A stretch of DNA of 64,000 nucleotides from Spirochaetota bacterium (GTDB taxonomy: Bacteria; Spirochaetota; UBA4802; UBA5550): contig JAGNKX010000023.1 in NCBI GenBank assembly GCA_017999915.1, positions 1 through 64,000 of the forward strand, read 5' to 3'. Under the pieces are notes generated by a model that saw nothing but the letters and a program-made list of their open reading frames with translations, searched no databases and was not told where the DNA came from. This document shows positions 1 through 9,296 of the stretch, piece after piece. The translations under genes were made by a program, and so were the position numbers. Each line of letters starts with the position of its first letter. Positions within the stretch are counted from its first letter, which is position 1.

Positions 1-35
1 TATCATTCTAATTTTTTGATCCATAGGTTTCTCCA
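1..35 (-). CDS. Transposase N-terminus, IS481-like (cut by window edge)
   Basis: Only the first codons lie inside the window. The minus strand has ATG at 35, preceded by a GGAG, and a second in-frame ATG at 23. The latter would give a protein starting MDQKIRMI. That opening resembles the helix-turn-helix start of IS481/IS3-type transposases, and the repeats just upstream (78-124) look like an IS end, which supports the reading. With about 11 codons the family call is tentative. The rest lies outside the window. Confidence 0.35.
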
Positions 36-77
36 TTCTCCAGGGCATGGTTTTCCTCCATGTCCCTAATATAATGT

Positions 78-127
78 GTAACCTATGTGCCCGGTTTATT
101 CTGTTACCTATCTGTCCGGTTTATACA
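78..127. mobile_element. Probable IS terminal region with paired direct repeats
   Basis: Two near-identical 22-bp units lie at 78-99 and 103-124. Both contain CCTAT, then TGTSCCGGTTTAT or close to it. They sit directly upstream of the transposase-like start at 35. Repeated units inside an IS end are typical transposase binding sites. The outer boundary probably lies near 127. The family is inferred. Confidence 0.4.
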
Positions 128-218
128 GGTGAGATTATATACATAGTGTCATTGATGTTAGGGGATTAGCAAACGATCGAATCTCCGCGCCTCCGCGAGA
201 GATGCTCCAAGCGAACGC

Positions 219-1256
219 CTATCCTATGACCGCGTCAATATTGACGTAATCCCTGACAAGCTGTTCAAGGAGTCTCAATTTCTCGGCGCTGTCCTGCGTG
301 AGCAGAGCATCGAAATTGTCCATCTGCCGCGTCACGTCATAGGTGTCATAGGGAACCAGCAGCAGCGGCACCTTCTTTTCCGCTGCCTTGCTGATGATAT
401 TGGGAGGCGGCACGATATTGTTGGTCAGGATAACGCCCACAGTATCACTGTCAAGGGCCGCGATTATCATGTCGCACCGGTCGCCGCTGGTGATGAGGAG
501 CTTCTGCTCCTTGTTGAAGAGGGGATTGCGGAGCGACTCGTCCGTCGACATGGCGCCGACGAAGATGTGCTTCACCACGTTGGCGAGCCCCTCTTCGCCG
601 GCGATGACCCGCGCGATGAACCGGTCGGCGAGAAAGTTCATCGTAAAGCTGGTAAGCTGCTCCTTGAAAGGGACGATGCCGAGGACCGTGATCCCCATCT
701 TGTCGATCGCGGGCAGGAAACTGCTCTTGAAATCATCCACATCCTGTATCTTGTTGACGATGACGCCGCCGAAATCGACCTTTGAGGTATCGATATATTC
801 CTTTATAAAGCGCAGATCGTCCGAAACGCGGTCCCCGTCGCCGCTCGCGATCATAACGAGCCGCGCAGAAAGTGAGCGCGCCACCGAAAGGGAATCCAGG
901 TTCACCGACGAGCCCCAGGCCAGGTCGCGGCCCCCTTCGATCAGAAGGGCGTCTCGGCCGGCTCCCGCCGATTCGGCCATGGCTGCCAGTGCTTTCCTTG
1001 TCCCCTGCTCGTCGTACTTGTACCTGAGCTTCGAATGGGCGAATCCCAGGGAAATGCTGTCCGGCTCGGCGTCTATGCCCAGGAGCTTCAGCACCACCAT
1101 GGCGTCGTGGTCCACGTTCTTCTTCCGCTTGTACACCAGGCGGTCCCCCAGGGGCTTGATGTATCCGAGCTTTTTGCCGGAGGCGGCGGAGATCCCGGCC
1201 ACCATGCTGGTCTTGCCCGCGCCCTCGCGCATCGAAGCGATAACTATCTTTTTCAT
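219..1256 (-). CDS. BioD-like P-loop ATPase with C-terminal DRTGG domain
   Basis: 345-residue protein resembling the N-terminal regulatory half of long-form phosphotransacetylase (AAA_26/DRTGG) without the catalytic Pta domain. The P-loop is REGAGKTS near the N-terminus. A DRTGG-like domain fills roughly residues 210-330. Two ATGs are possible. The one at 1262 lies only 1 nt from AGGAGG (1264-1269), while the one at 1256 has a 7-nt spacing, so I use 1256. The gene starts just after the stop of the ADP-forming synthetase, whose stop codon overlaps this ribosome site, so the two are translationally coupled. Context suggests an adenine-nucleotide or acyl-phosphate sensor controlling acyl-CoA/acid flux. 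The exact ligand cannot be read from sequence. Confidence 0.75.
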   Translation of the reverse strand: MKKIVIASMREGAGKTSMVAGISAASGKKLGYIKPLGDRLVYKRKKNVDHDAMVVLKLLGIDAEPDSISLGFAHSKLRYKYDEQGTRKALAAMAESAGAGRDALLIEGGRDLAWGSSVNLDSLSVARSLSARLVMIASGDGDRVSDDLRFIKEYIDTSKVDFGGVIVNKIQDVDDFKSSFLPAIDKMGITVLGIVPFKEQLTSFTMNFLADRFIARVIAGEEGLANVVKHIFVGAMSTDESLRNPLFNKEQKLLITSGDRCDMIIAALDSDTVGVILTNNIVPPPNIISKAAEKKVPLLLVPYDTYDVTRQMDNFDALLTQDSAEKLRLLEQLVRDYVNIDAVIG

Positions 1257-1268
1257 CGTCATTCCTCC

Positions 1269-3383
1269 TCAGCCTGTAATCAGGATGCGGCTGTCAACCG
1301 CCTTGTGGCCCCGCGCCTGCTCGTAAACGACCACGGGATTTATCTCGATATCGGTCACCCTCGGGCATTTCCGGATGATGGTGCCGGCTTTTATCATGGC
1401 GTCGATGAGTCCCTCGATGTCCTTCCGCGCCTCTCCGCGCACGCCCAGGAGGAGCGGGAACGACCGCAGCTCCTTGAGCATCTTCATCGCCTCGGCGCGG
1501 TTGAAGGGATATCCCCTGAAGGCCACGTCCTTCATGACCTCAACATAGATGCCGCCGAAGCCGCACATGACGATGGGGCCGAAGGAGGCGTCCCGCCGAG
1601 CGCCCACAATGATCTCCGTTCCCTTGGAGACCATCTCGCACACCTCGATGCCGTCTATGACCGCGTTGGGGTCATAGGCGTGGCAGTTCTGGATGATCGC
1701 CTCATAGGCGTCCATGACCTCTTCCTTGTTGTCGATATCGAGGGCCACGCCCCCGGCGTCGCTCTTGTGCAGAATGTCCCGGGAAACCACCTTGAGCACC
1801 AGCGGGTAGCCGATCTCCTCGGCGAACCGCACCGCCTGCTCGATCGAATGGGCCACCTGCGTCCGGGGTATGCTCACGCCGGCGGCCCGCATGACCGCCG
1901 ATCCCTCGCTGGCCAGGAGAAAATTGCGCTTCTCCGCCAGGGCCCCGTCGATGATCCGGTTGATGGCGTCGACGTCTATCGCGGCCTCCTCGATCGTCGC
2001 GGATTTCTCCGCCCGGGAGCGCTCGAACCGGTACATCATCCCCAGGCAGGAGACGGCCGTGTACACGTCGCCGTATACCGGCACGTTCTCGTTCCGCAGG
2101 CGTATGATGGCGTCGTTGACCGCCGTGCCGCCGACGATGGCGTAGCACACCGGCTTTTCCGCGTCGACATGTTTTTTGTACGTTTCCCGAATCATCGGCA
2201 CCAGGTCCGCCGATTCGAAGGTGGCGGTCTCGCAGTAGAGGGCTATGGTCGCGTCCATGCCCGCCGTTTTCGTCGGCACGGTAAGGGCCAGGTCATAGTC
2301 CTTCGCGCCGGCGCCCCCGGTCAGGTCCACCGGGTTCTTGGTGGAGCCGAAGGACGGCACCACCTTCTCGAAGGATTTCGCGAGCTCGCCCTGGTCGTCG
2401 TAGAGGTCAATGCCGTAGCGCTCGCAGGCGTCCGTGGCCATGACGCCGACGCCGCCCCCGTTGGTGATGATGACGCTCCTGTTGCCTTTCGGCCTCGGCG
2501 TGAAGGCGAGGAACTTGCACCAGTCAAAGGCCTCGTCGATGCTGTCCGTGCGGATGACGCCGCACTGCTTCATGATTGCGTCGAAGATCTCGTCGGACCC
2601 GGCCAGGGAGCCGGTGTGGGAGGCCGCCGCCATGGCGCCCCGCTTCGACCGTCCCGATTTTATAACAACCACGGGCTTTCGGTCCGTGGTCCTCATCAGC
2701 GCGCCGATGAGCCGCTCGCCGTTCTTCACCCCTTCGATGTACATCAGGATGACCCCTGTCTCCTCGTGGCCGATGAGGTAGTCAACAAGATCCGCCTCGT
2801 CGATATCGCACTTGTTGCCGATCGACACGATGGTCGAAAGGCCGATATTTTCCACAGCGGTCTTGCCGATCAGCGCTATCCCCAGGGCGCCGCTCTGGGT
2901 GAGAATCGCCACGCGCCCCGGCTGCACGCCCGTCGCGGAAAAAGTCGAGTTCAAAGACGACGCGGACGAATAGAGGCCGAATATGTTGGGCCCGAGCACC
3001 CTCATGTCATGGTCCCGCGCAATGGCCACGATCTTCCGCTCCTCCTCGACATTGCCCGTCTCGGCGAAGCCCGACGTAATTATCTGCGCAATCCTGACGC
3101 CCTTCCTGGCGCAGGCCGCCACCGAGTCCACGACGAACTTCACCGGTATGACAATGGAGACCATGTCGACCTCGCCGGGGATATCCTCCACGCTTTTGAA
3201 CACCGGGCGCCCCAGGATCTCGCCCCCCTGGGGATTGACGGGATAGACCGCGCCCCCGAATCCGCCCGACACGATATTATTCATGATCTTGTAGCCGATC
3301 TTGTCGGTATCGCGCGACGCGCCGATTACGGCGATGCTGCGCGGTTCAAACAGGTACCGGATGTTGCCGCTATTTGTTTTCAT
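1269..3383 (-). CDS. Acetyl/acyl-CoA synthetase, ADP-forming, fused alpha-beta
   Basis: 704 residues, the usual length for a single-chain NDP-forming acyl-CoA synthetase. It converts acyl-CoA + ADP + Pi to acid + CoA + ATP, so it conserves energy during fermentation. A CoA-binding Rossmann domain covers about residues 10-105 (VIGAS near 19). The succinyl-CoA-ligase-like part carries the phosphorylated histidine in SHTGSLAG (His256). An ATP-grasp domain fills about 480-704. The start overlaps the upstream CoA-transferase gene by 14 bp, so the genes are co-translated. No acetyltransferase domain is fused here, unlike many bacterial homologues. In this operon the GNAT domain sits on the neighbouring CoA-transferase. 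The acyl substrate is not determined. Confidence 0.9.
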   Translation of the reverse strand: MKTNSGNIRYLFEPRSIAVIGASRDTDKIGYKIMNNIVSGGFGGAVYPVNPQGGEILGRPVFKSVEDIPGEVDMVSIVIPVKFVVDSVAACARKGVRIAQIITSGFAETGNVEEERKIVAIARDHDMRVLGPNIFGLYSSASSLNSTFSATGVQPGRVAILTQSGALGIALIGKTAVENIGLSTIVSIGNKCDIDEADLVDYLIGHEETGVILMYIEGVKNGERLIGALMRTTDRKPVVVIKSGRSKRGAMAAASHTGSLAGSDEIFDAIMKQCGVIRTDSIDEAFDWCKFLAFTPRPKGNRSVIITNGGGVGVMATDACERYGIDLYDDQGELAKSFEKVVPSFGSTKNPVDLTGGAGAKDYDLALTVPTKTAGMDATIALYCETATFESADLVPMIRETYKKHVDAEKPVCYAIVGGTAVNDAIIRLRNENVPVYGDVYTAVSCLGMMYRFERSRAEKSATIEEAAIDVDAINRIIDGALAEKRNFLLASEGSAVMRAAGVSIPRTQVAHSIEQAVRFAEEIGYPLVLKVVSRDILHKSDAGGVALDIDNKEEVMDAYEAIIQNCHAYDPNAVIDGIEVCEMVSKGTEIIVGARRDASFGPIVMCGFGGIYVEVMKDVAFRGYPFNRAEAMKMLKELRSFPLLLGVRGEARKDIEGLIDAMIKAGTIIRKCPRVTDIEINPVVVYEQARGHKAVDSRILITG

Positions 3384-5265
3384 TTCCAGCCCCGAATGTT
3401 ATGGTGTATTCATACACGCCGTCCTCTATCCTTTTTTCGACCTGGTAATGCATCTTGTCGAATAGATGGAGCATCGGCTTGTTTTCGCCGAGGACATCGG
3501 CCGTGAACCCCTGCAGGCCCTCGTTCTTCGCCAGCACGGTAATGTAATCAAGGAGCTCGGTCCCGATACCCTTTTTCTGATAATCGTCCCGGACGGCGAA
3601 GGCGACGTCCGCGTAGTTCTTGTCATGCCATTTCACGTACTGCCCTATGCCGACGATCACTTCCATGTCGTTCTTGGTGACGCAGGCCAGGATCACCATC
3701 TCCTTCGTGTAATCGATCACCACGAATTTCTGCCGCATCTTGTGGGGGATGTCCTTGTGCACCGTCATGAAGCGGCGCTGCAGGCTCTTGTCCGAGAGCG
3801 AATAGAAGAAATCCTTCACCAGGTCCTCGTCGCTGATCTTCACCGGCCTCATGAAGACCTTAACGCCCGACCTGGCGCGCCTCGTCGTCTCCAGGTGCTC
3901 CGGGTACTCGCCCTTCTCCCCGGGAATGAAGGCCTGGTCGCGGTAGATCAGGTTCAGGCGCTTCGCCTCCTCGATGAGCCAGGGCCTGAATCGGGGATGG
4001 GCGATGCCGATGAGGTCCATGGCCCGCTCCCGGATGTTTTTACCGTGGATGTAGCTCACGCCGTATTCCGTCACGATGTAATGGATGTCGCCGCGGTTCA
4101 TGGTGACGCCGGCGCCGGTTTCAAGGAACGGCACGATGCGGGACACCTCGCCGTTCCGCGCCGTGGACTGCATCACCAGGATGCTCTTGCCTCCCTTCGA
4201 GAGAACCGCGCCCCTCATGAAATCGGCGCTCCCCCCGATCCCGCTGTAGAAGGTGCTCCCGATCGATTCCGCCGTGGCCTGCCCGGTCAGGTCGACCTGG
4301 AGAGCGCTGTTGATGGCAGTCATGTTGTCGATGGCGGCTATGACCGTGGGGTCATTGGTGTAATCGATGGAGCGGAAATCGATCAGCGGGTTGTCGTTAA
4401 TGAACTCGTAGGTCGGGCGCGAGCCCATGCAGAACGCCGCGACGGTCTTGCCGCGGTTGACGACCTTCCGGGTATTGTCGATGATCCCGTCCCTGATGAA
4501 CTCGACCATAGAGTCGGTGAGGAGCTCCGTGTGAACCCCCAGGTGCCGCTTGTCCTTAAGGTTGTACAGGATCGCGTTGGGGAGGCTTCCGTACCCGAGC
4601 TGTATCGTGTCCCCGTCGCTCACGATGCGGGACACGTACTTGCCGATCTCCTGGGCGGTGTTCCCCGGCACCTTGGGCGAATACTCGAGAAGTTCCTCGT
4701 CATGGTGAACGACGAAATCGATGTCCTTTATGTTAATAAACGAATCGCCGTGCACCCGCGGCATTTTCTCGTTTATCTGCGCGATGATGATCCCCGCCTT
4801 TTCGATGGCCGCCTTGGAAATGTCCACGCTGACGCCCAGGCTCACGAAGCCGTTCACGTCGGGCAGGGAGGTCTGGATAAGGGCCACGTCGATATGGATG
4901 CGGCCGCTCCTCATCAGGCCCGGCACATTGGAAAGAAAAATGGGCGTGTAGTCGGCCAGGCCGGTGTTCACGGAATTCCTGGTGTTATCGCCGATGAAAA
5001 AGGAGTTGTGCCTGAAATTATAGTCGAACTGCTGGTCTGCGTAGGGGGCGACGCCGAGGGTCCACACGTGCATCACCTGGGCTTCGGCAAAGGCCCTGGG
5101 GTTTGAGCCGACATAGCGGGTAAGGGCCTGAACCAGGTACTGCGGCTCGCCGCAGCCGGTGCTGATGAATATCCTTTCGCCCCTGTGGATATGGCTGAAT
5201 ATGTCCTCTTCTAATGCGAACTTCTTCGGATACTTCCTCTTCCAGTTTTCAACGGGATCCGCCAT
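3370..5265 (-). CDS. Acetyl-CoA hydrolase/CoA-transferase fused to GNAT domain
   Basis: 631 residues. Residues 1 to about 450 form a class I CoA-transferase of the 4-hydroxybutyrate/acetyl-CoA transferase type. The likely catalytic glutamate is Glu247 in GVHTELLTDS, and the GYGSLPNAI loop is at about 224-232. Residues from about 470 form a GNAT acetyltransferase (acetyl-CoA loop RDDYQKKGIGTELL). The transferase would move CoA between acetyl-CoA and a fermentation acid. The GNAT part may acetylate lysines of this or neighbouring enzymes, which is inference. The start is clear: GGGAGG lies 8 nt before ATG 5265. First gene of a three-gene operon, with 3' overlap to the ADP-forming synthetase. 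Confidence 0.88.
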   Translation of the reverse strand: MADPVENWKRKYPKKFALEEDIFSHIHRGERIFISTGCGEPQYLVQALTRYVGSNPRAFAEAQVMHVWTLGVAPYADQQFDYNFRHNSFFIGDNTRNSVNTGLADYTPIFLSNVPGLMRSGRIHIDVALIQTSLPDVNGFVSLGVSVDISKAAIEKAGIIIAQINEKMPRVHGDSFINIKDIDFVVHHDEELLEYSPKVPGNTAQEIGKYVSRIVSDGDTIQLGYGSLPNAILYNLKDKRHLGVHTELLTDSMVEFIRDGIIDNTRKVVNRGKTVAAFCMGSRPTYEFINDNPLIDFRSIDYTNDPTVIAAIDNMTAINSALQVDLTGQATAESIGSTFYSGIGGSADFMRGAVLSKGGKSILVMQSTARNGEVSRIVPFLETGAGVTMNRGDIHYIVTEYGVSYIHGKNIRERAMDLIGIAHPRFRPWLIEEAKRLNLIYRDQAFIPGEKGEYPEHLETTRRARSGVKVFMRPVKISDEDLVKDFFYSLSDKSLQRRFMTVHKDIPHKMRQKFVVIDYTKEMVILACVTKNDMEVIVGIGQYVKWHDKNYADVAFAVRDDYQKKGIGTELLDYITVLAKNEGLQGFTADVLGENKPMLHLFDKMHYQVEKRIEDGVYEYTITFGAGNENK

Positions 5266-5513
5266 GGTGACGCCTCCCTTTTATAGTTTAAAGTATAGAA
5301 AATGTAATCCGTCGACCATCCCTTTTTTTATTAAATATGACTAACGATAACGGTCACAGGAGAAACCATATTCCGTCAGATTGCAATAACAATTTCATTT
5401 AATACAATAGTGATTATGTGATTATCCAGCATCCCGGCCGACCTGGAGATGTCTCGCCGCGATAAAGTGATTCGGATTAAAAAATATAAAAAAATGTTTC
5501 TCGCGGAGAAGGC

Positions 5514-5605
5514 CTCTCGCAGAATCGCTAAATCGCAGAGAAAGCTTTGATTATCATGCCGCAATCAAACCCTATCCCCTCTGCGTCCCTGCGCCTCTGC
5601 GAGAA
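5514..5605. repeat. Imperfect palindromic intergenic element
   Basis: Lies in the 367-bp gene-free stretch 5266-5632. Two 27-bp arms (5514-5540 and 5579-5605) are imperfect inverted copies, both built around CTCTGCG and CTGCGAGA, with an AT-richer centre. A related fragment (CCGCGCCTCCGCGAGAGAT) occurs at about 184-204, so this is likely a dispersed repeat. The rest of 5266-5632 is AT-rich and probably carries the promoter of the 5265 operon. I see no credible gene there; a 62-codon minus-strand reading frame at 5376-5564 has no recognisable features. Confidence 0.5.
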
Positions 5606-5632
5606 TCTTGTGCTTGTAATATTCCGTTAAGC

Positions 5633-6007
5633 CTATTCGCCGACGTTCTGCCGGACGATTCGCAGCACTTCATCCGGGTCAAAGGGCTTCTGCAGCGTCC
5701 CGCTTGCCCCGATCTCATGGATATCCAGGTTGGTGGCCGTGAGCCTGCCGATATCGCTCAGGAGATAGATGGGGACTTTCTTGTTTTTTTCCCGGATTTC
5801 GCGGACGAGGCGTATTCCGGCATCAATCTTTTCCATCATGATATCGGAAAAGATCAGATCAGGATTGTTTTCCGTAAAAAGCTTTACCCCCTCGGCGGCA
5901 CTTCCCGCGGCAAGGACCCGGTAACCGGCTGACTCCAGGGTAATCTTCAGCGACGACAATAAATCAGGATCATCATCGATTATCAGGATACGCTTATCGT
6001 TCTGCAT
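5633..6007 (-). CDS. Single-domain response regulator (REC)
   Basis: 124 residues: a CheY-like receiver and nothing else. The acidic pocket is IDDDPD near residues 10-14, the phospho-acceptor is Asp55 (FSDIMME), and the conserved lysine is in LQKPFD. The reading frame is open to 6124, but AAGGAGG lies 6 nt before ATG 6007 and the receiver fold begins there. It overlaps the end of the upstream hybrid kinase by 14 bp. Likely a phosphate sink or relay partner for the two kinases encoded just upstream. No output domain, so the target is a protein. Confidence 0.88.
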   Translation of the reverse strand: MQNDKRILIIDDDPDLLSSLKITLESAGYRVLAAGSAAEGVKLFTENNPDLIFSDIMMEKIDAGIRLVREIREKNKKVPIYLLSDIGRLTATNLDIHEIGASGTLQKPFDPDEVLRIVRQNVGE

Positions 6008-7112
6008 CAAAATCCTCCTTGAGATGCGCCCTTGGCGCCGCGTTTTTTTTGTCCAGGGTGAAGCAGAAGTCGGCATACTCGCCCGCCTTTGATTCGACCC
6101 ATATCCGGCCGTGATGTTTTTCAACGATCTTCCTGCATATGTAAAGGCCGAGGCCCGAGCCCTTGACGCCCTCGGTTCCTTTTTGCTTGAGGCGGCCGAA
6201 CTTCTCGAACAGGCGCTGATCCATATCCTCCCGGGATATCCCGACGCCCTCGTTCCGTATCGACACCCGTACGGCGTCCTTCTCCCCGGTGACGCTGACC
6301 CTCACCGGGGTCTTCTCGTTCCCGTACTTAATCGCGTTATTGACGAGATTGGTCACCACGATCTTCAAGAGATTCGGGTCGCCGTTCACCCGCGGCCTGA
6401 CCGCGTACTCGGTGAGGATCGGCATTTTTTTCAGATTGTCCGCGTATTCCGGTATCTCGATGACCGGCTGGATGACGTCGGCGACCAGGTCGATGTTCTG
6501 CGAGAAGGATTCAAGTTTGTCTATATCCATTTTCGAAAGGTCGATGTAGCTTCGGATGATGTCCTCAAGGTACTGACAGTTGCGCAGGATCTTCTCAACG
6601 GTCTTCTGCTGTTCCGAATCGAGGTTCCCCAGGTATCCCCGGTATAAAGTCTCCGCGGTGGAGTGAACCGCCGATACGGGGCTCTTCATCTCGTGGGAAA
6701 CGATGGCCATCAGGTCGAGCATGTCGGCGTCCGAGCTCTTCTCGCGGGACTTCACCGCGTTGTCAACCACGGACCTGAGTTCCTCGTTGGTGAAGGGCTT
6801 CGGAATGTAGTCAAAGGCGCCCATCTTGAGGGCCTCCCGGACGTTTTCCACGGTCGCGTAACCGGTAAAAATGATGACGGTCACCCCCGGTTTGTTCTTC
6901 CTCAGCGTGGCCAGCACATCCATGCCGGTCAGACCGGGCATTTTCAGGTCCGTAATGACGATATCATAGTCCTTTTCCTTAGTGAGACGGAGGCCCTCGT
7001 CCCCGGAACGGGCCGAGTCTATCTCGTAGGAGTCGTTTTTGAGGATCCTGAGGCAGCTTCTCACAACGATATCCTCGTCGTCGATGATGAGTATTTTAGT
7101 TGTGGGATCCAT
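5994..7112 (-). CDS. Receiver-histidine kinase hybrid (REC-HisKA-HATPase)
   Basis: 372 residues. An N-terminal receiver (Asp55 in ITDLKMPG, Lys105 in PKPF) is followed by HisKA (phospho-acceptor His140 in VSHEMKSP) and an HATPase domain with GSGLGLYICRKIV. It lacks membrane segments and so is cytoplasmic. The frame is open from TTG 7124, but that codon lies inside the GAGGAG ribosome site for ATG 7112, so 7112 is preferred. Order REC first and kinase second means the kinase is probably controlled by phosphorylation of its own receiver, plausibly from the membrane kinase upstream. Central gene of a three-gene signalling operon. Confidence 0.88.
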   Translation of the reverse strand: MDPTTKILIIDDEDIVVRSCLRILKNDSYEIDSARSGDEGLRLTKEKDYDIVITDLKMPGLTGMDVLATLRKNKPGVTVIIFTGYATVENVREALKMGAFDYIPKPFTNEELRSVVDNAVKSREKSSDADMLDLMAIVSHEMKSPVSAVHSTAETLYRGYLGNLDSEQQKTVEKILRNCQYLEDIIRSYIDLSKMDIDKLESFSQNIDLVADVIQPVIEIPEYADNLKKMPILTEYAVRPRVNGDPNLLKIVVTNLVNNAIKYGNEKTPVRVSVTGEKDAVRVSIRNEGVGISREDMDQRLFEKFGRLKQKGTEGVKGSGLGLYICRKIVEKHHGRIWVESKAGEYADFCFTLDKKNAAPRAHLKEDFDAER

Positions 7113-7131
7113 GCCTCTCCTCAAATGGTGA

Positions 7132-9078
7132 TCACTCGTTGACTTTCGCCGCGGCGTCCCCCGCGTCGACGGGGAACTCGATGGTGAACACGGTGCCCTT
7201 CCCCTCCGCGCTCTCCACGCCGATAGTCCCGTTGTGACGCTGGATGATGCTGTAGGTGACCGACAGGCCCAGCCCGGTCCCTTTGCCGGTTTCCTTGGTC
7301 GTAAAAAAGGGATCGTAAATTTTCGAAAGATCTTCCTTTTTTATGCCCATGCCCGTATCGGAAACCGTGGCGATTATCTTATTGCCCGCCGGGTCAAACC
7401 TCGTCTTCACGGTCAGTTCGCCGCCGTCATACATCGCGTCGGCCGCGTTTACCGCCAGGTTGTTGAAAACGGATTTGATCTGATTGACATCTATATTAAT
7501 CTCCGGGAGATTTTCTGCCAAATCTTTTTTAATCTTTATATGCTTAAAATTGCCGTGCTTTTCCAGTATCGCGAACGAGTCTATAATAACCCTGTTTATG
7601 CTTCCCGGTCTCTTATCGATCCTGGTCTCACGGGCGAAATCAAGAATTTCCCTGACGATATCACGGCACCGCATGGTCTCATCGATGATGACCTTGAGAT
7701 CTTCCCTGTGCGCCGGATCCTTGATCTCTTCATAGAGGGATTGGCTGAAGGACAGCACACCCGTCAACGGGTTGTTGATTTCATGGGCAATCCCCGAAGC
7801 GAGTCGTCCCAGGGAGGCCAGTTTTTCCGATTGGGCCACCTGCATTTCGGTCCGTTCTTTCAGCTTCCGGTCCCGGTCCGCGATGGCATCGATCATCCTG
7901 TTGAATGTCGTGCAGAGGTACCCCATTTCATCGGTGGAGATGACCTCGATTTTCCTGGTATAATCGCCATCGGCCATCTGCTGTGAGGCTGACACCAGGT
8001 GGCGGATCGGCGTGATGATCCCCCGGACCAGGTAGATCGACAGGAGCGCGGCGACGCCCACGGACACCAGGATGACAACGAGAGAAAAGATGGTTGCGTT
8101 GCGGGAAATCCTGTTGTATTTCTCCTCGAGGATGCCCACATAGAGTATGCCGATGACTTTTCGGTCGATGTCATAGATCGGGCTGTAGCCGGAAATGTAC
8201 CAGTTATTGACCACGAAGGCCTTGTCAAGCCACACATTGCCTTTTTCAAATACCTGCCGGTAGACCTCTTCCGACACCCGCGTCCCCACCGCCCTCCCGC
8301 CGTCGTCCATCTTTACATTGGTGGATATCCTTATATCGTCCATGAAAATGGTCAGGGTGCCGATATCGAAACCGCCTATACGCTCGTCCCTGAAGAGGAG
8401 CTTTTTGATCCCATCCACCAGCTCATAGTTCCTGTTCAGCAGCTTCGCGCCGTAGATCACGCCCACAAGCCGCCCTTCGCTCATCACCGGGGCTGCGGCT
8501 TTCAGGCACATGCCGTTGTACTCATAGGCCTTGTCGAGAGAACGCGCACGGGGCGTGGGATAAAGCCTTATGAACGCCCGGTCCGCGAGCATTTTGCTTT
8601 CACGGATGAGATATTCCCTTGCCATGATATCGGTGCCGGAGCACGGTTTTTTATTCTCGAGGACATACCGGACAAAGCGGTCCCCGCTCATATCATCGCC
8701 GTAGCCGTCGAAACTGTTGGCGCGCGCAATGACCCTGCCGGTCCCGTCGGTAATCGTCATGATATCTATGGCGAGCTCGTTTTTCACTTCCCTGAGCTTT
8801 TCTATCATCAGGGGACGGTTATTTTGGATGATGGCGCTTTGAAGATACCCCAGGGATGACAGGTGGTTGATGAAAAGGCTGATCAGCTGAATTCGTTCAT
8901 TGTATATATGCCGGGCCGTGTTAAGGTGGCTCTGCATCTCTTCATAGGCCTGTCCAACCACGTTGTCGATGATGAGATAGCGGCTGAGCAAAATGGAGCT
9001 TATACCGCTGATGGCTACAACTGACATGAGGCTGATAACAAGCTTGGTGCTGATGTTCGCCTTGAAAGGCACTTTCAT
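7132..9078 (-). CDS. Membrane sensor histidine kinase (Cache-HAMP-HisKA)
   Basis: 648 residues. Transmembrane helices at about 11-33 and 329-351 flank a periplasmic sensor of about 290 residues, with a Cache-like pattern and GYSPIYD-IDRKVIG near its end. HAMP is at about 352-404, HisKA has His432 in IAHEINNPL, and the C-terminal HATPase carries GKGTGLGLSVTYSI. The frame is open from TTG 9087, but GAGG is properly spaced from ATG 9078. The gap to the next gene is only 19 bp. The first gene of the operon, it would bind a small extracellular ligand and feed the downstream hybrid kinase and lone receiver. The ligand is not identifiable. Confidence 0.87.
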   Translation of the reverse strand: MKVPFKANISTKLVISLMSVVAISGISSILLSRYLIIDNVVGQAYEEMQSHLNTARHIYNERIQLISLFINHLSSLGYLQSAIIQNNRPLMIEKLREVKNELAIDIMTITDGTGRVIARANSFDGYGDDMSGDRFVRYVLENKKPCSGTDIMAREYLIRESKMLADRAFIRLYPTPRARSLDKAYEYNGMCLKAAAPVMSEGRLVGVIYGAKLLNRNYELVDGIKKLLFRDERIGGFDIGTLTIFMDDIRISTNVKMDDGGRAVGTRVSEEVYRQVFEKGNVWLDKAFVVNNWYISGYSPIYDIDRKVIGILYVGILEEKYNRISRNATIFSLVVILVSVGVAALLSIYLVRGIITPIRHLVSASQQMADGDYTRKIEVISTDEMGYLCTTFNRMIDAIADRDRKLKERTEMQVAQSEKLASLGRLASGIAHEINNPLTGVLSFSQSLYEEIKDPAHREDLKVIIDETMRCRDIVREILDFARETRIDKRPGSINRVIIDSFAILEKHGNFKHIKIKKDLAENLPEINIDVNQIKSVFNNLAVNAADAMYDGGELTVKTRFDPAGNKIIATVSDTGMGIKKEDLSKIYDPFFTTKETGKGTGLGLSVTYSIIQRHNGTIGVESAEGKGTVFTIEFPVDAGDAAAKVNE

Positions 9079-9296
9079 CAGTTGCAAACCTCAGTATGAG
9101 TGGATTGAATGCGCACGGACGTCTTAATCAGCAATAAATCAAAGCTTCACGGCCCTGTCAAGAAATCATTGATTCAGCGGGGAAAACTTACGTTACGACA
9201 AGGGAAAACAAGGGGCACATCGTCCGGCTCATGAGGATACCGTGCGGCTGGGAAAAAAATGTGTGAGCCTCCGGGACCCGCGTCCCCATAGGGAGA

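Noticed and set aside
1035-3506. Long plus-strand open frame (823 codons) opposite the ADP-forming synthetase
   Set aside because: Shadow of the high-GC3 minus-strand gene. The translation is His/Arg/Gly-rich with no motifs, while the opposite strand encodes a complete known enzyme.
5376-5564. 62-codon minus-strand frame upstream of the CoA-transferase
   Set aside because: No ribosome site or recognisable feature; overlaps the palindromic repeat.
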